From positions 7,833,793 to 7,897,792 of the forward strand of contig OZ024798.1 in the NCBI GenBank assembly GCA_964017045.1: a stretch of 64,000 bases of DNA. The letters are read 5' to 3'. The notes under the pieces were generated by a model, which worked only from the letters and a program-made list of their open reading frames with translations, ran no database searches and had not been told where the DNA came from. Source of the DNA: Omphiscola glabra. Its lineage: Eukaryota; Mollusca; Gastropoda; Lymnaeidae. A program made the position numbers and the translations under genes. Positions 31,733-42,402 of the stretch are shown piece by piece (within the stretch, counting starts at the first letter, position 1; each line of letters opens with the position of its first letter).

Positions 31733-34058
31733 ATGACATGCACAAATTTCTCAGTGGCTCTCAGTGGCTGCCAGCAGCGAGAAGCTAAAAGAAAAGATGA
31801 TTGTAACATATTAAAATCAGTACCAAGATCCATGCTTAAAAATGCCAAGAAACCAAACGAAAACCAGAGTTCATCAAAACAAGTTCCTCAGCATACCATT
31901 GATACTGATTCCTTCGATAGCAGCAGCATGCATTCTATAGAACAGCAAATAGTGCAGAAAATGGAAGAGATTGACATGGAAATACAAGTGAGGGTTTGGA
32001 AGCTGATATGGGTGCAGATAATATGGATTCAAACCAAGATACTGTGAATGTGATGCTTAATGAGAAAAACTGGAATATTTTATCAGATGCTTCTTTCTGG
32101 ATGTACCAGTTCCAGATCATTTTCAGTTTGAAATTACCTTGTTTCAAAACAGGGACAGATCATTCAGCGTAGTGACATGGCAAGATGCAAAATATAAAGG
32201 AGGTTTGAGCCAGCTAAAAAAATAATTGTTGTAGCTACAGGTTGATGCCTAAAGGTAAGAAAATACAGCAGTCGTGGATGGTTTATTCACTCGTTAGTCA
32301 GATATTGTACTGTTTTTGCTCCAGATTGTTTGCTGTTAATGTTACAGAAACATACATCCAAATTCATTACTGAGCATTTGATAAGTAGTGGCAACTGAGC
32401 CCCAAAATCATGAGGCATCAGAAGAGCACCTATGTTGCCTTTAAAAATGGAAAACTTGGCAGCTATACAAAACAATAGATGCCCAAAGTATTGCTGTGAT
32501 GGACAGGGAGAAGTAAAGTGGAGGGATATCCTGCACAGGTTGGATATTACATTATTTCTTACAAGGCAAAATCTGGCATTTTGTGGCCACATCGAAGATG
32601 AATCTTCAATGAATAGAGGAAACTTTCTTGAAATGGTTGAGATGATATCTAAAAACAACCCAGTGCTAAAAAAAGCACCCAATTAGACGTAATAGGTGTA
32701 CATCTACAGCAAAAGCATCCGCATCTGATACCTTTCACCAGAAATACAAAATGAATTTATAAATGACCTTGCATATCAAGTGAAGGAGATTCTTATCATG
32801 AATATAAAGGCTGCGAGGTATTTTGGGATAATGTTCGACAGTACACCTGATATATCACACACTGACCAGATGTCTGAAGTGATCAGATATGTGAAAATCC
32901 ACAGTGGGAAAGTTGAAGTGAGAGAAATGTTTCTTTGATTTCTCCCTTTAAGGAGGAAAAATGCTGACGTCAGTTCCAACATTCTTACAAATATAAAACA
33001 CGATGGCCTAGACATAATGAAGTGCAGAGCTCAAGATTAAGATAATGCTGCCACATTGTCTGGAACCCATGGAAGTGTTCAGGCCATTCTGAAAAGAAAT
33101 AAGAAAGCGACTTTTCGTGGATGTGTGGAACATTCCCTTCACTTGGATGCTCAACACTCTTTTGCCAAAAATGCTTTATGTAATAAATTTTTCGGTACTT
33201 GAGAGAATATTTTCCTTTTTTGCTGTATCCACTTATCAATGGGTGGTCTACTTGAGGAAGTTAATCTTACACAGCAGTATCTGCAGACTAACGCTTTACT
33301 TTTGACAAACTGGTGACCTACCTAGAGGCCTTGAGATTGTTTCTGCACAAGAAGTGCTGTCACTTGGTGGAACATGCTATTGAAAAGGCACTTTTAAAAT
33401 CAGACCTATATGGAGTTTCGGTAGAGAGAAGATTAAGGTTTAAGAAGAGAATGGCAGGAGACCAAATAATAGATGCTAGACTCTCTCTCTGCGAGAAGAA
33501 AACAGTAGGGAGAGCTGGGGAGTACTGATTGCTTTCATACTGAACTCCAAATCAGATCATCAGCGATCAAGGAAGTAGCAGATATGTTTGGGGCTTTTCA
33601 ACACAAGAGTCTACTATCAGCTAGTGAAGAAGAGTTATTGGTGTTGATTCCAAAATTAACCTCTTTCTGTGATGTGTTATCAGAAGAAACACTTTTTAAA
33701 CAAATACCAAGGCTTAGACCTAATAGACACCTAAAGGCAGCTGATATTGAATGTCAAAAAGTCATGGACTGGTCAGTATTTGATGTTTTGAAATTCATAG
33801 CTGAATGGGACTTACTAGAATCTCTTAATACTCACTAAAACACGCTCACTGAGCCTTCAATTGTTTCTTACATTATGTGTGTCCGTGGCTCCATGTGAGC
33901 GGAGCTTTTCAAATTTAAGGCTTATCAAAAACTATTTACGATCCACCATGGGACAGTCAAGGCTTTCTGATCTGGCACTACTATCAATTGAACATGATAT
34001 GGTGAAGGATATTGCTTTTGATAAAGTTTTTTTTTTAACAGGTTTGCAGCTTTGAAGA
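31733..34058 (+). pseudogene. hAT transposase fossil, ZMYM1/ZNF862-like type
   Basis: Broken frames in order: REAKRKDDCNILKSVP (N-terminus); KWRDILHRLDITLFLTRQNL (32519 region), TTF-type zinc-finger region; MFDSTPDISHTDQMSEVIRY (32830), typical of the DUF4371/RNase H-like core; VTYLEALRLFLHKK (33310); HKSLLSASEEELLVLIPKL (33590); CVSVAPCERSFSNLRLIKNY and LRSTMGQSRLSDLALLSIEH (33880-34000), the hAT C-terminal dimerisation domain. Stops and at least one deletion near 33250-33310 make it dead. No terminal repeats found. Confidence 0.85.
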
Positions 34059-34574
34059 CCAGGAAAGGAAAATTTTAAATAAAGTAAATTTAATGTAAAA
34101 ACAACTTTAACTTAACGTTACAGTTCTTAAATGCATTTACCTCCTGACCTTCAATGAATTTGTTTTTGTTCTTGTCATTTGATACTAAGGACTTATTTTA
34201 ACAAAAAGAAATCCATAGTGGCAGTGGAAGTCAGGATTTGTTCACCTATAAGTATGTGTGCTAAATGCATTCAGGCATTCGGTTTGAAAATTGAAAACAA
34301 AATGGAGAGATTGTTAACACTACCGGCTATTATATATAGTATAGGCCTAATGTACAATTGTTGGCTGTAGAAATTTATAGTAATTAATAAGAAGCTAGTA
34401 CTGTACAATTAATGTTGGTTAATTATTAATGCCTGGAGTAAATTTAATAAAGAATTCACATAATTTTACAAACGAAAATGTGAAATTTGATCAGAAATAA
34501 TATAATATGTAACTGAACTGCACTCTAACCCATTATTCCACAAGTTCATTAGTAGTCTTTAAATCTAAAAAAGA

Positions 34575-34976
34575 GTGTGGTATATTATTAGCACTGCTAA
34601 ACATAATTTGGGCAATCCTCCAATTTGGGTCGTCTGCTTGGTTGAGTGTTGTAGTGGACGATGTTGGATGGAGGTTATTGGCCGTCGAGATGCACAAACA
34701 CTCGAGCGCATTATCAATAATCATGTGTTACCAGGGACAACTATCGTCACGGACGCTTGTCGAGGATATCAAAATGTCGCTCAGCTCAACAACGGGATTT
34801 ATGCTCATGCTGTCATTGTGCGCGCACGTGAATCTGTTGATTCAGTAGACCAGGACATTCACACAGAAACTATTGAAGGACTTGGGATGCAAGCGAAACA
34901 TAAACTCCACTGTACTAGTCACAGTCTGTTTGCCAGCTACTTGGGGGCTTTTAAATCGCGCAACAGTCACAAGTAG
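34575..34976 (+). pseudogene. Merlin (IS1595/ISXO2-type) transposase fragment
   Basis: One open frame of 133 codons matches the DDE core: PPIWVVCLVECCSGR, RRDAQTLERIINNHVLPGTT, IVTDACRGYQNV (second catalytic Asp) and IHTETIEGLGMQAK, then YLGAFKSRNSHK. The first catalytic region and termini are missing, and the expected Trp of TIE..W is Gly. A 5'-truncated Merlin remnant; the open frame suggests moderate age. Confidence 0.8.
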
Positions 34977-34980
34977 AACG

Positions 34981-35932
34981 TTTTCGGGTGCTATTTCAAA
35001 CTATTTGCAAATGCTATGCTCCAATTAAAATATTTAGTATTTACGGACTGGTTTGTCTAGTGACAGTTATTTGCAAAAGCAATGACTGACATTTCTGCTG
35101 TTTTCTAATAATACACACTGTGCATTGCAATTTTTTTCATACAATTGCCAAAACTTGCTTGCTATTAGTATTACTATTAGTATTGCCATTGCATAGAATA
35201 CACTACTGTCATTGAGGTAAAATACACTTAACAATAAGAACCATCACAACTTGGATTTCCACCACTAACTCCATCCCAACGCCTAAATTAAATGGCAGTG
35301 TCTACAGCGCAGGAGAAAAATGTCAGGCGGGCCTGTCACGTGACCGCCGGACGACTAGTAGGTGTTATTATTCCGTCAGGTCATGTGACAAGAGGTCGCC
35401 GGCAAAATAGTTGCATTGCATATGATAATCCAATATTGTGTACAATAATTACATATATTAGTCAGCCGATCCCTAGATAATAAATAAATACTGAACATGT
35501 TTATATATTCATATGCTATGACTATGAGATACATAAACTGTAAGCTTTTGACTGTGAATATTAACCTAGTCGGCCTATACTAAACTAATAGTAGTACTAG
35601 TATTACTAACTATTTGATTCCGACAAACAAAACAAAAAAAAGTCCGTTATATTGGTTAAACATCTCATTATTAAGCTCTGACTACTGTTACAAATAAACA
35701 CAATAAATAAAATGTAAAATCTACTTTTAATTAAAATAAGAAGAAAAAAAAGAGTAAAATTTGATCCCGATCCAGTAACCTATCACATAAAATAAGGTCG
35801 CTCAGCGTCTTATTCTACCTCAAGACCACACAAGTTCACATTAACTTTAACTGCCTTGCCTTATCATTATCTTAAAACCAGGTCAGTACTGAGAAGTAGG
35901 GTTTGTTACGGCGGTATATTTCAAGAAGTTTT
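34981..35932. other. Intergenic DNA, nothing assigned
   Basis: A short GC-richer patch near 35320-35410 (CCGCCGG, GGTCGCCGGC) has no coding frame or RNA structure that could be named. Confidence 0.3.
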
Positions 35933-37431
35933 GTAGATACTTCGGTAAAGCAAGGGAGACTACTTGAAAATTTGTATCGGAAATGGGCGTCGGCGCATTA
36001 AAATCCGACTTTTTAATTTTTTAATGTGAGTGTCAATCCATTAATAAATGAGTTCTTTTGACATGTAATTGAGTTCCGCTTCCGCCTTTTTACTTTGGAA
36101 GACATATTGGCCTACATTCCCATCCAGCTATTTTGTATTTTCAATCGACCTTTATTTTGAAAATCATTGGTATATATAAGTCATCTTCCCATTCAAAATT
36201 TTTTGTGAAATAAAAAGAAAAGGTCTTTCATATTAAATCTTGAAAAGCAGTAGATATTGAAGTATCTTTGTGCCAATTCTCATTGAAGTAGGTCATGTCT
36301 GACATTAGTTATGCTTGTCTGCGTAACCTGTATTGTCCCTAGGTCGACTAGCCCAATTTCGATTAGGATGTAACCACGCCCCCTTTTTAATGGCGGAAGA
36401 CGCAGATTAGTTTCAGGTCACTTATGTTGTTTTTGTTTTAACATTACAACACAAATATTAAGAGTTGCAACTAGAAATAAAAGTAAAAACTTAATAAATA
36501 ACATTGAATAAACATACTGAATATATATGGGTCATGTGGTAGCTGAGTAATGAAATGAAGAAGTCACGAAGTGACACTGATCAAGTAGTGTGCAACCGTT
36601 GCCAGGGACAACTATGGCCGATACTTAGGAAATATTTAATTATTACCACTATTTACATCAAAATATTTGATAAATTATGTTTTAGAATGAACTTAAATGT
36701 TAATGAAAGAATCATATTTTAATTTGAGGTTAAAAAAAACGGTAGCGTCCATATTATAAATGATCATAATTTGCCGTGTGCAAAATGCCATGCGCATGTG
36801 CAGCCATTCAGTCACTTGCAAAGGGCTATACCGTAGACTACTATCTCATTTTCATTCATAAAAGGTTGCCGTGTGCAAAAACTATCACAACATTGGTCAG
36901 GGAAAGCTTTAATTAATTAGTCATGTGCCAAAGTTGAAAGTTCAAAATAAGTAGATCCCAAACAGTATTTTAGGGGACGCATTGCCTAATATAGACTATA
37001 TAGCATATACCGGTACAATGGACTCCGTAGATTTGGTAAACAGAAAAGCCTTATATTAATACATTATATTAAATTTACTGATATACATAGTGCATAATTA
37101 GATAAATTATAATTTAATAATTTATATATAATTGTATAAAATTATTTTTTAATACAGCATAGTTCTGAAAATAAAAGTTGTATAAAATTAACATTAAAAC
37201 GAGATTTATTTAGCTCATGACGCGAACAACTGAATTGGGTCACAGAATGTGGCGATGCAGTCCATGTTAAAAAAGGACAAACGAAGTCGTACTTTCAAAA
37301 TTCATAACTTTAAAACTACAACAGCTAAAAATATGATTTTGGTGTTATAATTGTGTAAAAAATTAGCTCTATTCAAATATGCCATTGGTTTATTTTTACA
37401 AAATTTTTGAATTTTTTACCAAAGTACCTAC
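35933..37431. mobile_element. Family B inverted-terminal element, copy 1 (about 1.5 kb)
   Basis: The left end GTAGATACTTCGGTAAAG and right end TTACCAAAGTACCTAC are imperfect inverted repeats. The interior shares CCCCCTTTTTAATGGCGGAA and ATTATAAATGATCATAATTT with copy 2 at 47126-48124. No coding frame found; class unknown. Confidence 0.65.
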
Positions 37432-37436
37432 TAAAA

Positions 37437-37590
37437 CAGACCTGTTTACCTTCAAACTCTTAAAATCATACAATACGTTATCTTAATAGTAAAAAAAAGA
37501 TAAACATACTGTATATAAATATATAATATATAATGTATACACCACAAAATCGTACATTGTACACCAAAATCGTAAGAGTAAACAGGTCTG
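37437..37590. mobile_element. Family A short form, 154-bp MITE
   Basis: CAGACCTGTTTACC at the left and GTAAACAGGTCTG at the right, with ends as in the kilobase-scale family A copies but the middle deleted. It directly adjoins family B copy 1. Its flanks show no obvious target duplication. Confidence 0.8.
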
Positions 37591-38359
37591 CTACGGACGA
37601 GTGAGTAGACACATATTCCAACCAGGTAATGAAGTCAAAGTCAAAACCATCAAACAATAATCAACACATTAATTATAAAACCTCATTTTTCAAAACCACT
37701 AAGGCGTGACTAAGGCAAGGTGAAAGTGCAGCGCACTCTGTAATTGGCTGGGCTGATGGTCCCATTTTCATTTGCAACAAGTGATTTTAATTTTTTACTA
37801 CTTTACTTCTCTTCTGTATATTACTACGACGACTACGAGACTACTGATATTTGTAATTTGTAACACAAACAATTTCAATTACAAAACATGAAAAGGTTCA
37901 ACATTATAAGCAATTAAAATGAAAGTGTTGCACTTTCGTAAGTGATCGCATTACCTATTTATTAAATAAATTGAAGTTTCTTTAGTTTTCCTTTTAAAAT
38001 TATTTTTTTCACGAAAAATGGTTTGTTAATTTATATTTGCAATACACCAGTCCGCCAATGTTGATGAATATAGGTCATTAGCCTCGTTTTCAATGAAGAC
38101 AAAAAAATCAACGCCAGTTGCATGCAACCGGCCCTTTAAATTTTCTGGACATGTTTTTGAAAAATGCATAATATTTTATTTTTCCTGTGCCAATTGACAT
38201 TTTATATTTTTAAACTTTAATTGAATTTGTATGTATGAATTTTTATTTAAAAAAATTGATAAGTGTATCTTCTTTTTTTTTTTACAATTTCATTTCGCTT
38301 TTAATTATATGTATATATTCGCTTAATTATAAATAATATATTTTCGATCGAAGTGGCTA

Positions 38360-38620
38360 TTCGTACCCAGTTACCAGAAGTGAAAGGTTGGGATTAAAAA
38401 ACGATTTAAAATATATTTGTTGTGTTTGTAAGACAAAATGAGGTATCAAATAAAAGATATTTGAATGGACTATATGTTTGTAAACCGCACCCGGGTCCCA
38501 TTAGACTCAATGCTATTCGGATGTCATTTGTCAATGATTTGTGGTAGTTTATTTTAGTGTGCCTCTTAAATATCATAGATGATAGGCCCACATCAGCGGT
38601 TCCAGGGCCCACGTTATGGT
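38360..38620. mobile_element. Family E foldback-type repeat, partial copy
   Basis: GGTTGGGATTAAAAAACGAT and ATTAGACTCAATGCTATTCG are shared with the complete inverted copy at 53071-53389. Here only one arm and part of the centre remain. Confidence 0.6.
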
Positions 38621-39194
38621 TTTGTTAATGAATCTTATGCAAAGTCGCGTCACACTCATGAAAATTACGCTTAGGGGGGCGGCCATTAATTATTTCCATA
38701 AAATAGGGGTGGGTGGGGTTGGAAATAATAGCCCCCATTACTGTTTGACTGATGTCTATTGATAATTCTTGTTTTGTTTTACTGATGTATATTCATGACC
38801 CTTGTAGTGTTTGACTGAATCCCACCGCCCCTAGGTAATGCTTACTTTGAGAACCACTGGTATAGACGACTGAAAATATCAGAATGCGGTGGTTGGCCAA
38901 CAGGGTTTCTTGTTTTTCATCAAAGCAATTTAGCATTGCCAGTACGATTATGTGGATTACCAACAGTACAGATGCCACTTTTCGTACAACTACCTTGGAT
39001 CTTAAATGATTCACTGTATACTGTATAGTATACAAAGATAGAAGAGAAACAGTAAGCAAATTAGTAAGCAGCATTTCAGCCAGGGGTAAATAGATTTAGA
39101 TAAATTATAAGCACAAATATTTTTTTATAAAAACATTAACATTCTTTGTCCTGCTCGCCAATTTTAAGACCCTCTTACTCTTTCTGGTTCTGGT

Positions 39195-40426
39195 CCTGGT
39201 AGGGTACGTTGCTGCATCAATGTACTGGCATATTTGCAATGGTTGGGGAAGCGATGCTATCATCCAAACGGCTCTTAGCAGATGACAGGGCAGCTTTGAA
39301 GCTTTCGATAGATGTCGAGTTCACGGCGGTTTGTCCAGGTGGTTCCAAGCGATTAGTGTGCGTGGGAAGAATGATTGTTTATATTGCACTGGGTTACTCT
39401 GATTAATCGACCTGTCTTCTTCTTCTATATATTAAAGTGTGGGGGGGGGGTGAGATAATTGTTTGCTGGGATGGCCGGAACTAGCCCCATGACCACTTTA
39501 TGATATTTTCTCGTTTGTCTTTGAGGGAGGGGATGTCAAATCTGTTTAAGAGGCCAGTGACGTAGCCAGGAGTGGTGGTTTTGTAGTCACATGCTATGAA
39601 GCGCACTGCGTTACGTTGGATTCGCTCCATCTTGTCCACGCCTTGCTTTAGATATGGGTCCCAGATGATCGCACCATATTCTAGTAGTGGACGAACGAGT
39701 GCTAGATAGGCATTTCGTTTGCAGGATGTTGGTCAGTGGCGCAGATTTCTTGGAATGAAACCTAGTGTGGAGTTGGCTTTTTTTTTTTTTTTTTTTTTTT
39801 ATATGGGTTGACCATTTTAGGTTATTTGAGAATAGAATTCCAAGGTATGGATTGTTTGATATTTGTTGGAGGATTATCCTGTTTAGGGAGTACATATAGG
39901 TTGATTTTTTTTCTCTTGAGATGCTCATTGTGTAGTATTTGGTTTCATTAAAGTTCATGCCCCATTTGTCCGCCCAATTCATAAGGCACTTCAAATCTGC
40001 TTGTGGTCATCGAAGTCGATTATCTCTCTGTAGACAAAACAGCCTCACTTGAGATTTTAAAGTATCAGGGAGGTCGTTTATGTGACAGAGAAAGAAAAGG
40101 GGGCTCAGTACTGAGCCTTGAGGAACTCCTGAGTCTACGGTGGCGTTGCCTGATCGGACGCCATCTGCCACTACTTGCACGGTCCGTTTTGTTAGGGATG
40201 TTGAGAGCCAGGAGTGAAGGTTGCCCGTAATGCCGTAGTGGTGGAGTTTGTGTAGAAGAAGGCTGTGTGGGATGATTAATTGAGTTTCTGTGGAGAATCC
40301 AGAGTTTAAACCGTGGTTTAGGTTGGTCAAAATGTTGTAGTGTTCAAGGTGGTTCATGATGTGACGACAGATGATGTGTTCTAGAATTTTGCATGGGAAG
40401 GAGGTCAGGGATGTTGGACGAGCCAC
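39195..40426 (-). pseudogene. Jockey-superfamily LINE reverse transcriptase fragment
   Basis: Minus-strand pieces: MARPTSLTSFPCKILEHI; a collapsed region leading to PHSLLLHKLHHYGI; VDSGVPQGSVLSPLFFLCHI (thumb/palm motif); the FADD box lost at SQVRLFCLQ; MNWADKWGMNFNETKYY; NNPYLGILFSNNLKWSTHI; then QSFFPRTLIAWNHL near 39340, the typical LINE C-terminus. A 23-T run (39778-39800) interrupts it. Frameshifted and dead. Clade assignment below Jockey superfamily is uncertain. Confidence 0.82.
39778..39800. repeat. Poly-T tract, 23 bases
   Basis: Run of T inside the Jockey-type LINE fragment, where the related element encodes ordinary residues; probably a slippage expansion. Confidence 0.95.
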
Positions 40427-40429
40427 AAA

Positions 40430-40560
40430 TCGGTTTTGCCTCCGAAAAACAAAGTCCTTGGCAGGTTCTTGAAAAGAAATTTGGCTCTCATAAAAAATTT
40501 AATCATCCTGATGCTGATTTTTGTCTCTTTTGACTAATGAGTTTGCCGACCCCTACACTA
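40430..40560. mobile_element. MITE family D, partial copy
   Basis: Shares CACAAATCGGTTTTG, GAAATTTGGCTCTCA and GTCTCTTTTGACTAATGAGT with 41490-41711, ending GTTTGCCGACCCCT. It begins at the edge of the LINE fragment. Confidence 0.65.
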
Positions 40561-40652
40561 CACCAATGTAATCTTTAATTTTTGCATACGGCTCGCTCCG
40601 TGTCTTGCCCCGCCTTCGGCAAGACTCTGCAAATGAATGTGATAGGATAGAC

Positions 40653-40833
40653 CAGGCCTGCACAACATGCGACCCGCGAGCGGTCCACTAACACCCACTT
40701 TGTGGCCCGTGAAGTAACGAAATATCCTTTATTTGTATTACTTTCTTAATAGCATCCCCCCACCCGTCCTATTATCTTTCGGCCCGCACAAGTTTTTCAT
40801 AAAGTATTACGCTTTGAGTTGTGCAAGCCTGGG
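40653..40833. mobile_element. hAT-like MITE, about 180 bp
   Basis: It starts CAGGCCTGCACAACATGCGA and ends GAGTTGTGCAAGCCTGG, imperfect inverted ends of about 15 bp. GC-richer than its surroundings. No exact target duplication; the class is inferred from the CAGG ends. Confidence 0.6.
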
Positions 40834-41489
40834 TGCATAAATACCCTGCCTATATGGTAGATGCCATGGGTTTGCTGTCCGGTAAGTGGCCTATCAATCT
40901 GACCAGGAAAGGACCAAGTTCCAACTAACCTAAGGGAAATTAGCTGCCTATGTGTTTAAATTTGAGATTTAACGAAATCTAAATTGTATGCGACGCCGAG
41001 ATTCGATTGTCGAGGGCTGTAACGTAGCGGCCGCTCCCACTGAGACAAATCTCCAAAAGTGGGCCATTTACAAGAGTATCTATTTTTAATTTGTGGAAAA
41101 ATAAATTTGATATAAATATCTTTTTTTTTAATATATTAATAAACAATGTTTCTCATCTGTATAATTTAAGAAAAAAAGTCAGAAATAACGTTATGGTTAT
41201 GTAGCATTAACGAATTTGATTTGTGTAAATCATTTTAAATTTAAGAAGTCTTAAATTATTTCCTACCTTTAGCGCGTTTTAACTCGTCTTAAAAAGGAAG
41301 TCTTTCTTTTTTTAAATTTTTTTTTATTTTTGTTGTTGTTACACGATTTATGTTCAATAAGTTGATGAACATATAATAATAGTCTCGGGTTTCATTTACA
41401 GCGGATTCTGGTTAATTATTATTTTTCTGTATCCGCACGTTCCAAGTCCCAATTAACTAATTTAAATTAGTTTAACTATTACACTACAC

Positions 41490-41711
41490 CAGTCGTCGGC
41501 AATTCGTGGCTCGCCGCGGCTCACGAATGCGGCTACTTAGTCCTTAGCCTTAACTTAGCGACCTGGACCTGAGTGCGGCTTGGCGTTCGGCCACAAATCG
41601 GTTTTGACTCCGAAAAACAAAATCCTCGGCAGAAATTTGGCTCTCAGAAAAAATTTAATTGTTCTGCTGCTGATTTTTGTCTCTTTTGACTAATGAGTTT
41701 GCCGACCACTG
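41490..41711. mobile_element. MITE family D, most complete copy
   Basis: Ends CAGTCGTCGGCAAT and (inverted) CAGTGGTCGGCAAA. The 8-mers on either side, CACTACAC and CAGTATAC, agree at six of eight places, fitting a decayed 8-bp hAT duplication. It lies about 225 bases before the DBHS start codon, so it may sit in or near that promoter. Confidence 0.65.
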
Positions 41712-41937
41712 CAGTATACCAATGTAATGTTTTACCCAACCTATTGTGCTTATTTTACTAGCATTCTCTGTTTAAGTCGTTAGTTTTGTCCGCTTACATT
41801 TAATTTTATTTTGCACTTTGAAATGTTATTTTTAAAAAACCAGCAAAACGGAAATAAACCTCGTTTCAAATCACAAAGGAGAAATTTCGACGGACGACGC
41901 CATTTTTTTGCATTGTGAGCGTGATAAATCTAACAAA

Positions 41938-42402
41938 ATGTCTAAGTCTGGGGTCAGTACAGCCCCAGTTAAACCAGATGGAAATTTATTTAAAAAAGAA
42001 CCTAGGACGCCAAATAGTGGCAGCAACAGTAAAGATGACAGAAGATCGTCAAGCGGGTTTAGCTCAGGTAATCGTGGAAATCAGAATCAAAATTCTTCCA
42101 ACCTGGTCCAGACAAACCAACAGCACGAAAGATCATCAAGCCGAAATGAAAATAGACAGTTTGAAAACAAAAGTGGAACAGAGCCTGAAAAAGCAACAGA
42201 AAAAGACGACAAAGCTGCAGTAGATAATGCATCTGGACCTGGTGCTACCACCGAGAAAAAATTTACCGGAAGATGCCGATTATTTGTTGGTAATCTTACT
42301 CCTGACGTGACAGAAAATGAGTTCAAAAAAATGTTTGAGCCTTTTGGGGAGATCTCAGAGGTTTATGTCAACACATCAAGAGGATTTGGATTCATTAGAC
42401 TT
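41938..42402 (+). CDS. DBHS exon 1: disordered N-terminus and most of RRM1
   Basis: ATG to ATTAGACTT|gtgagt, phase 0, residues 1-155. RRM1 from [15 protein letters not shown] to RGFGFIRL. The N-terminal 110 residues are Ser/Asn/Gly/Lys-rich and probably disordered. The splice falls right after RNP1. Confidence 0.93.

Noticed and set aside
37427..37600. Possible target duplication around the 154-bp family A MITE
   Set aside because: Flanks (CTAAAA and CTACGG) do not match well enough.
38836..38862. TTTGAGAACCACTGG, a SPIN-like terminus
   Set aside because: Only one end is present; no second terminus or target duplication.
41908..41937. Upstream TTG-initiated extension of the DBHS frame
   Set aside because: Animals rarely start at TTG; the ATG at 41938 gives a normal N-terminus.
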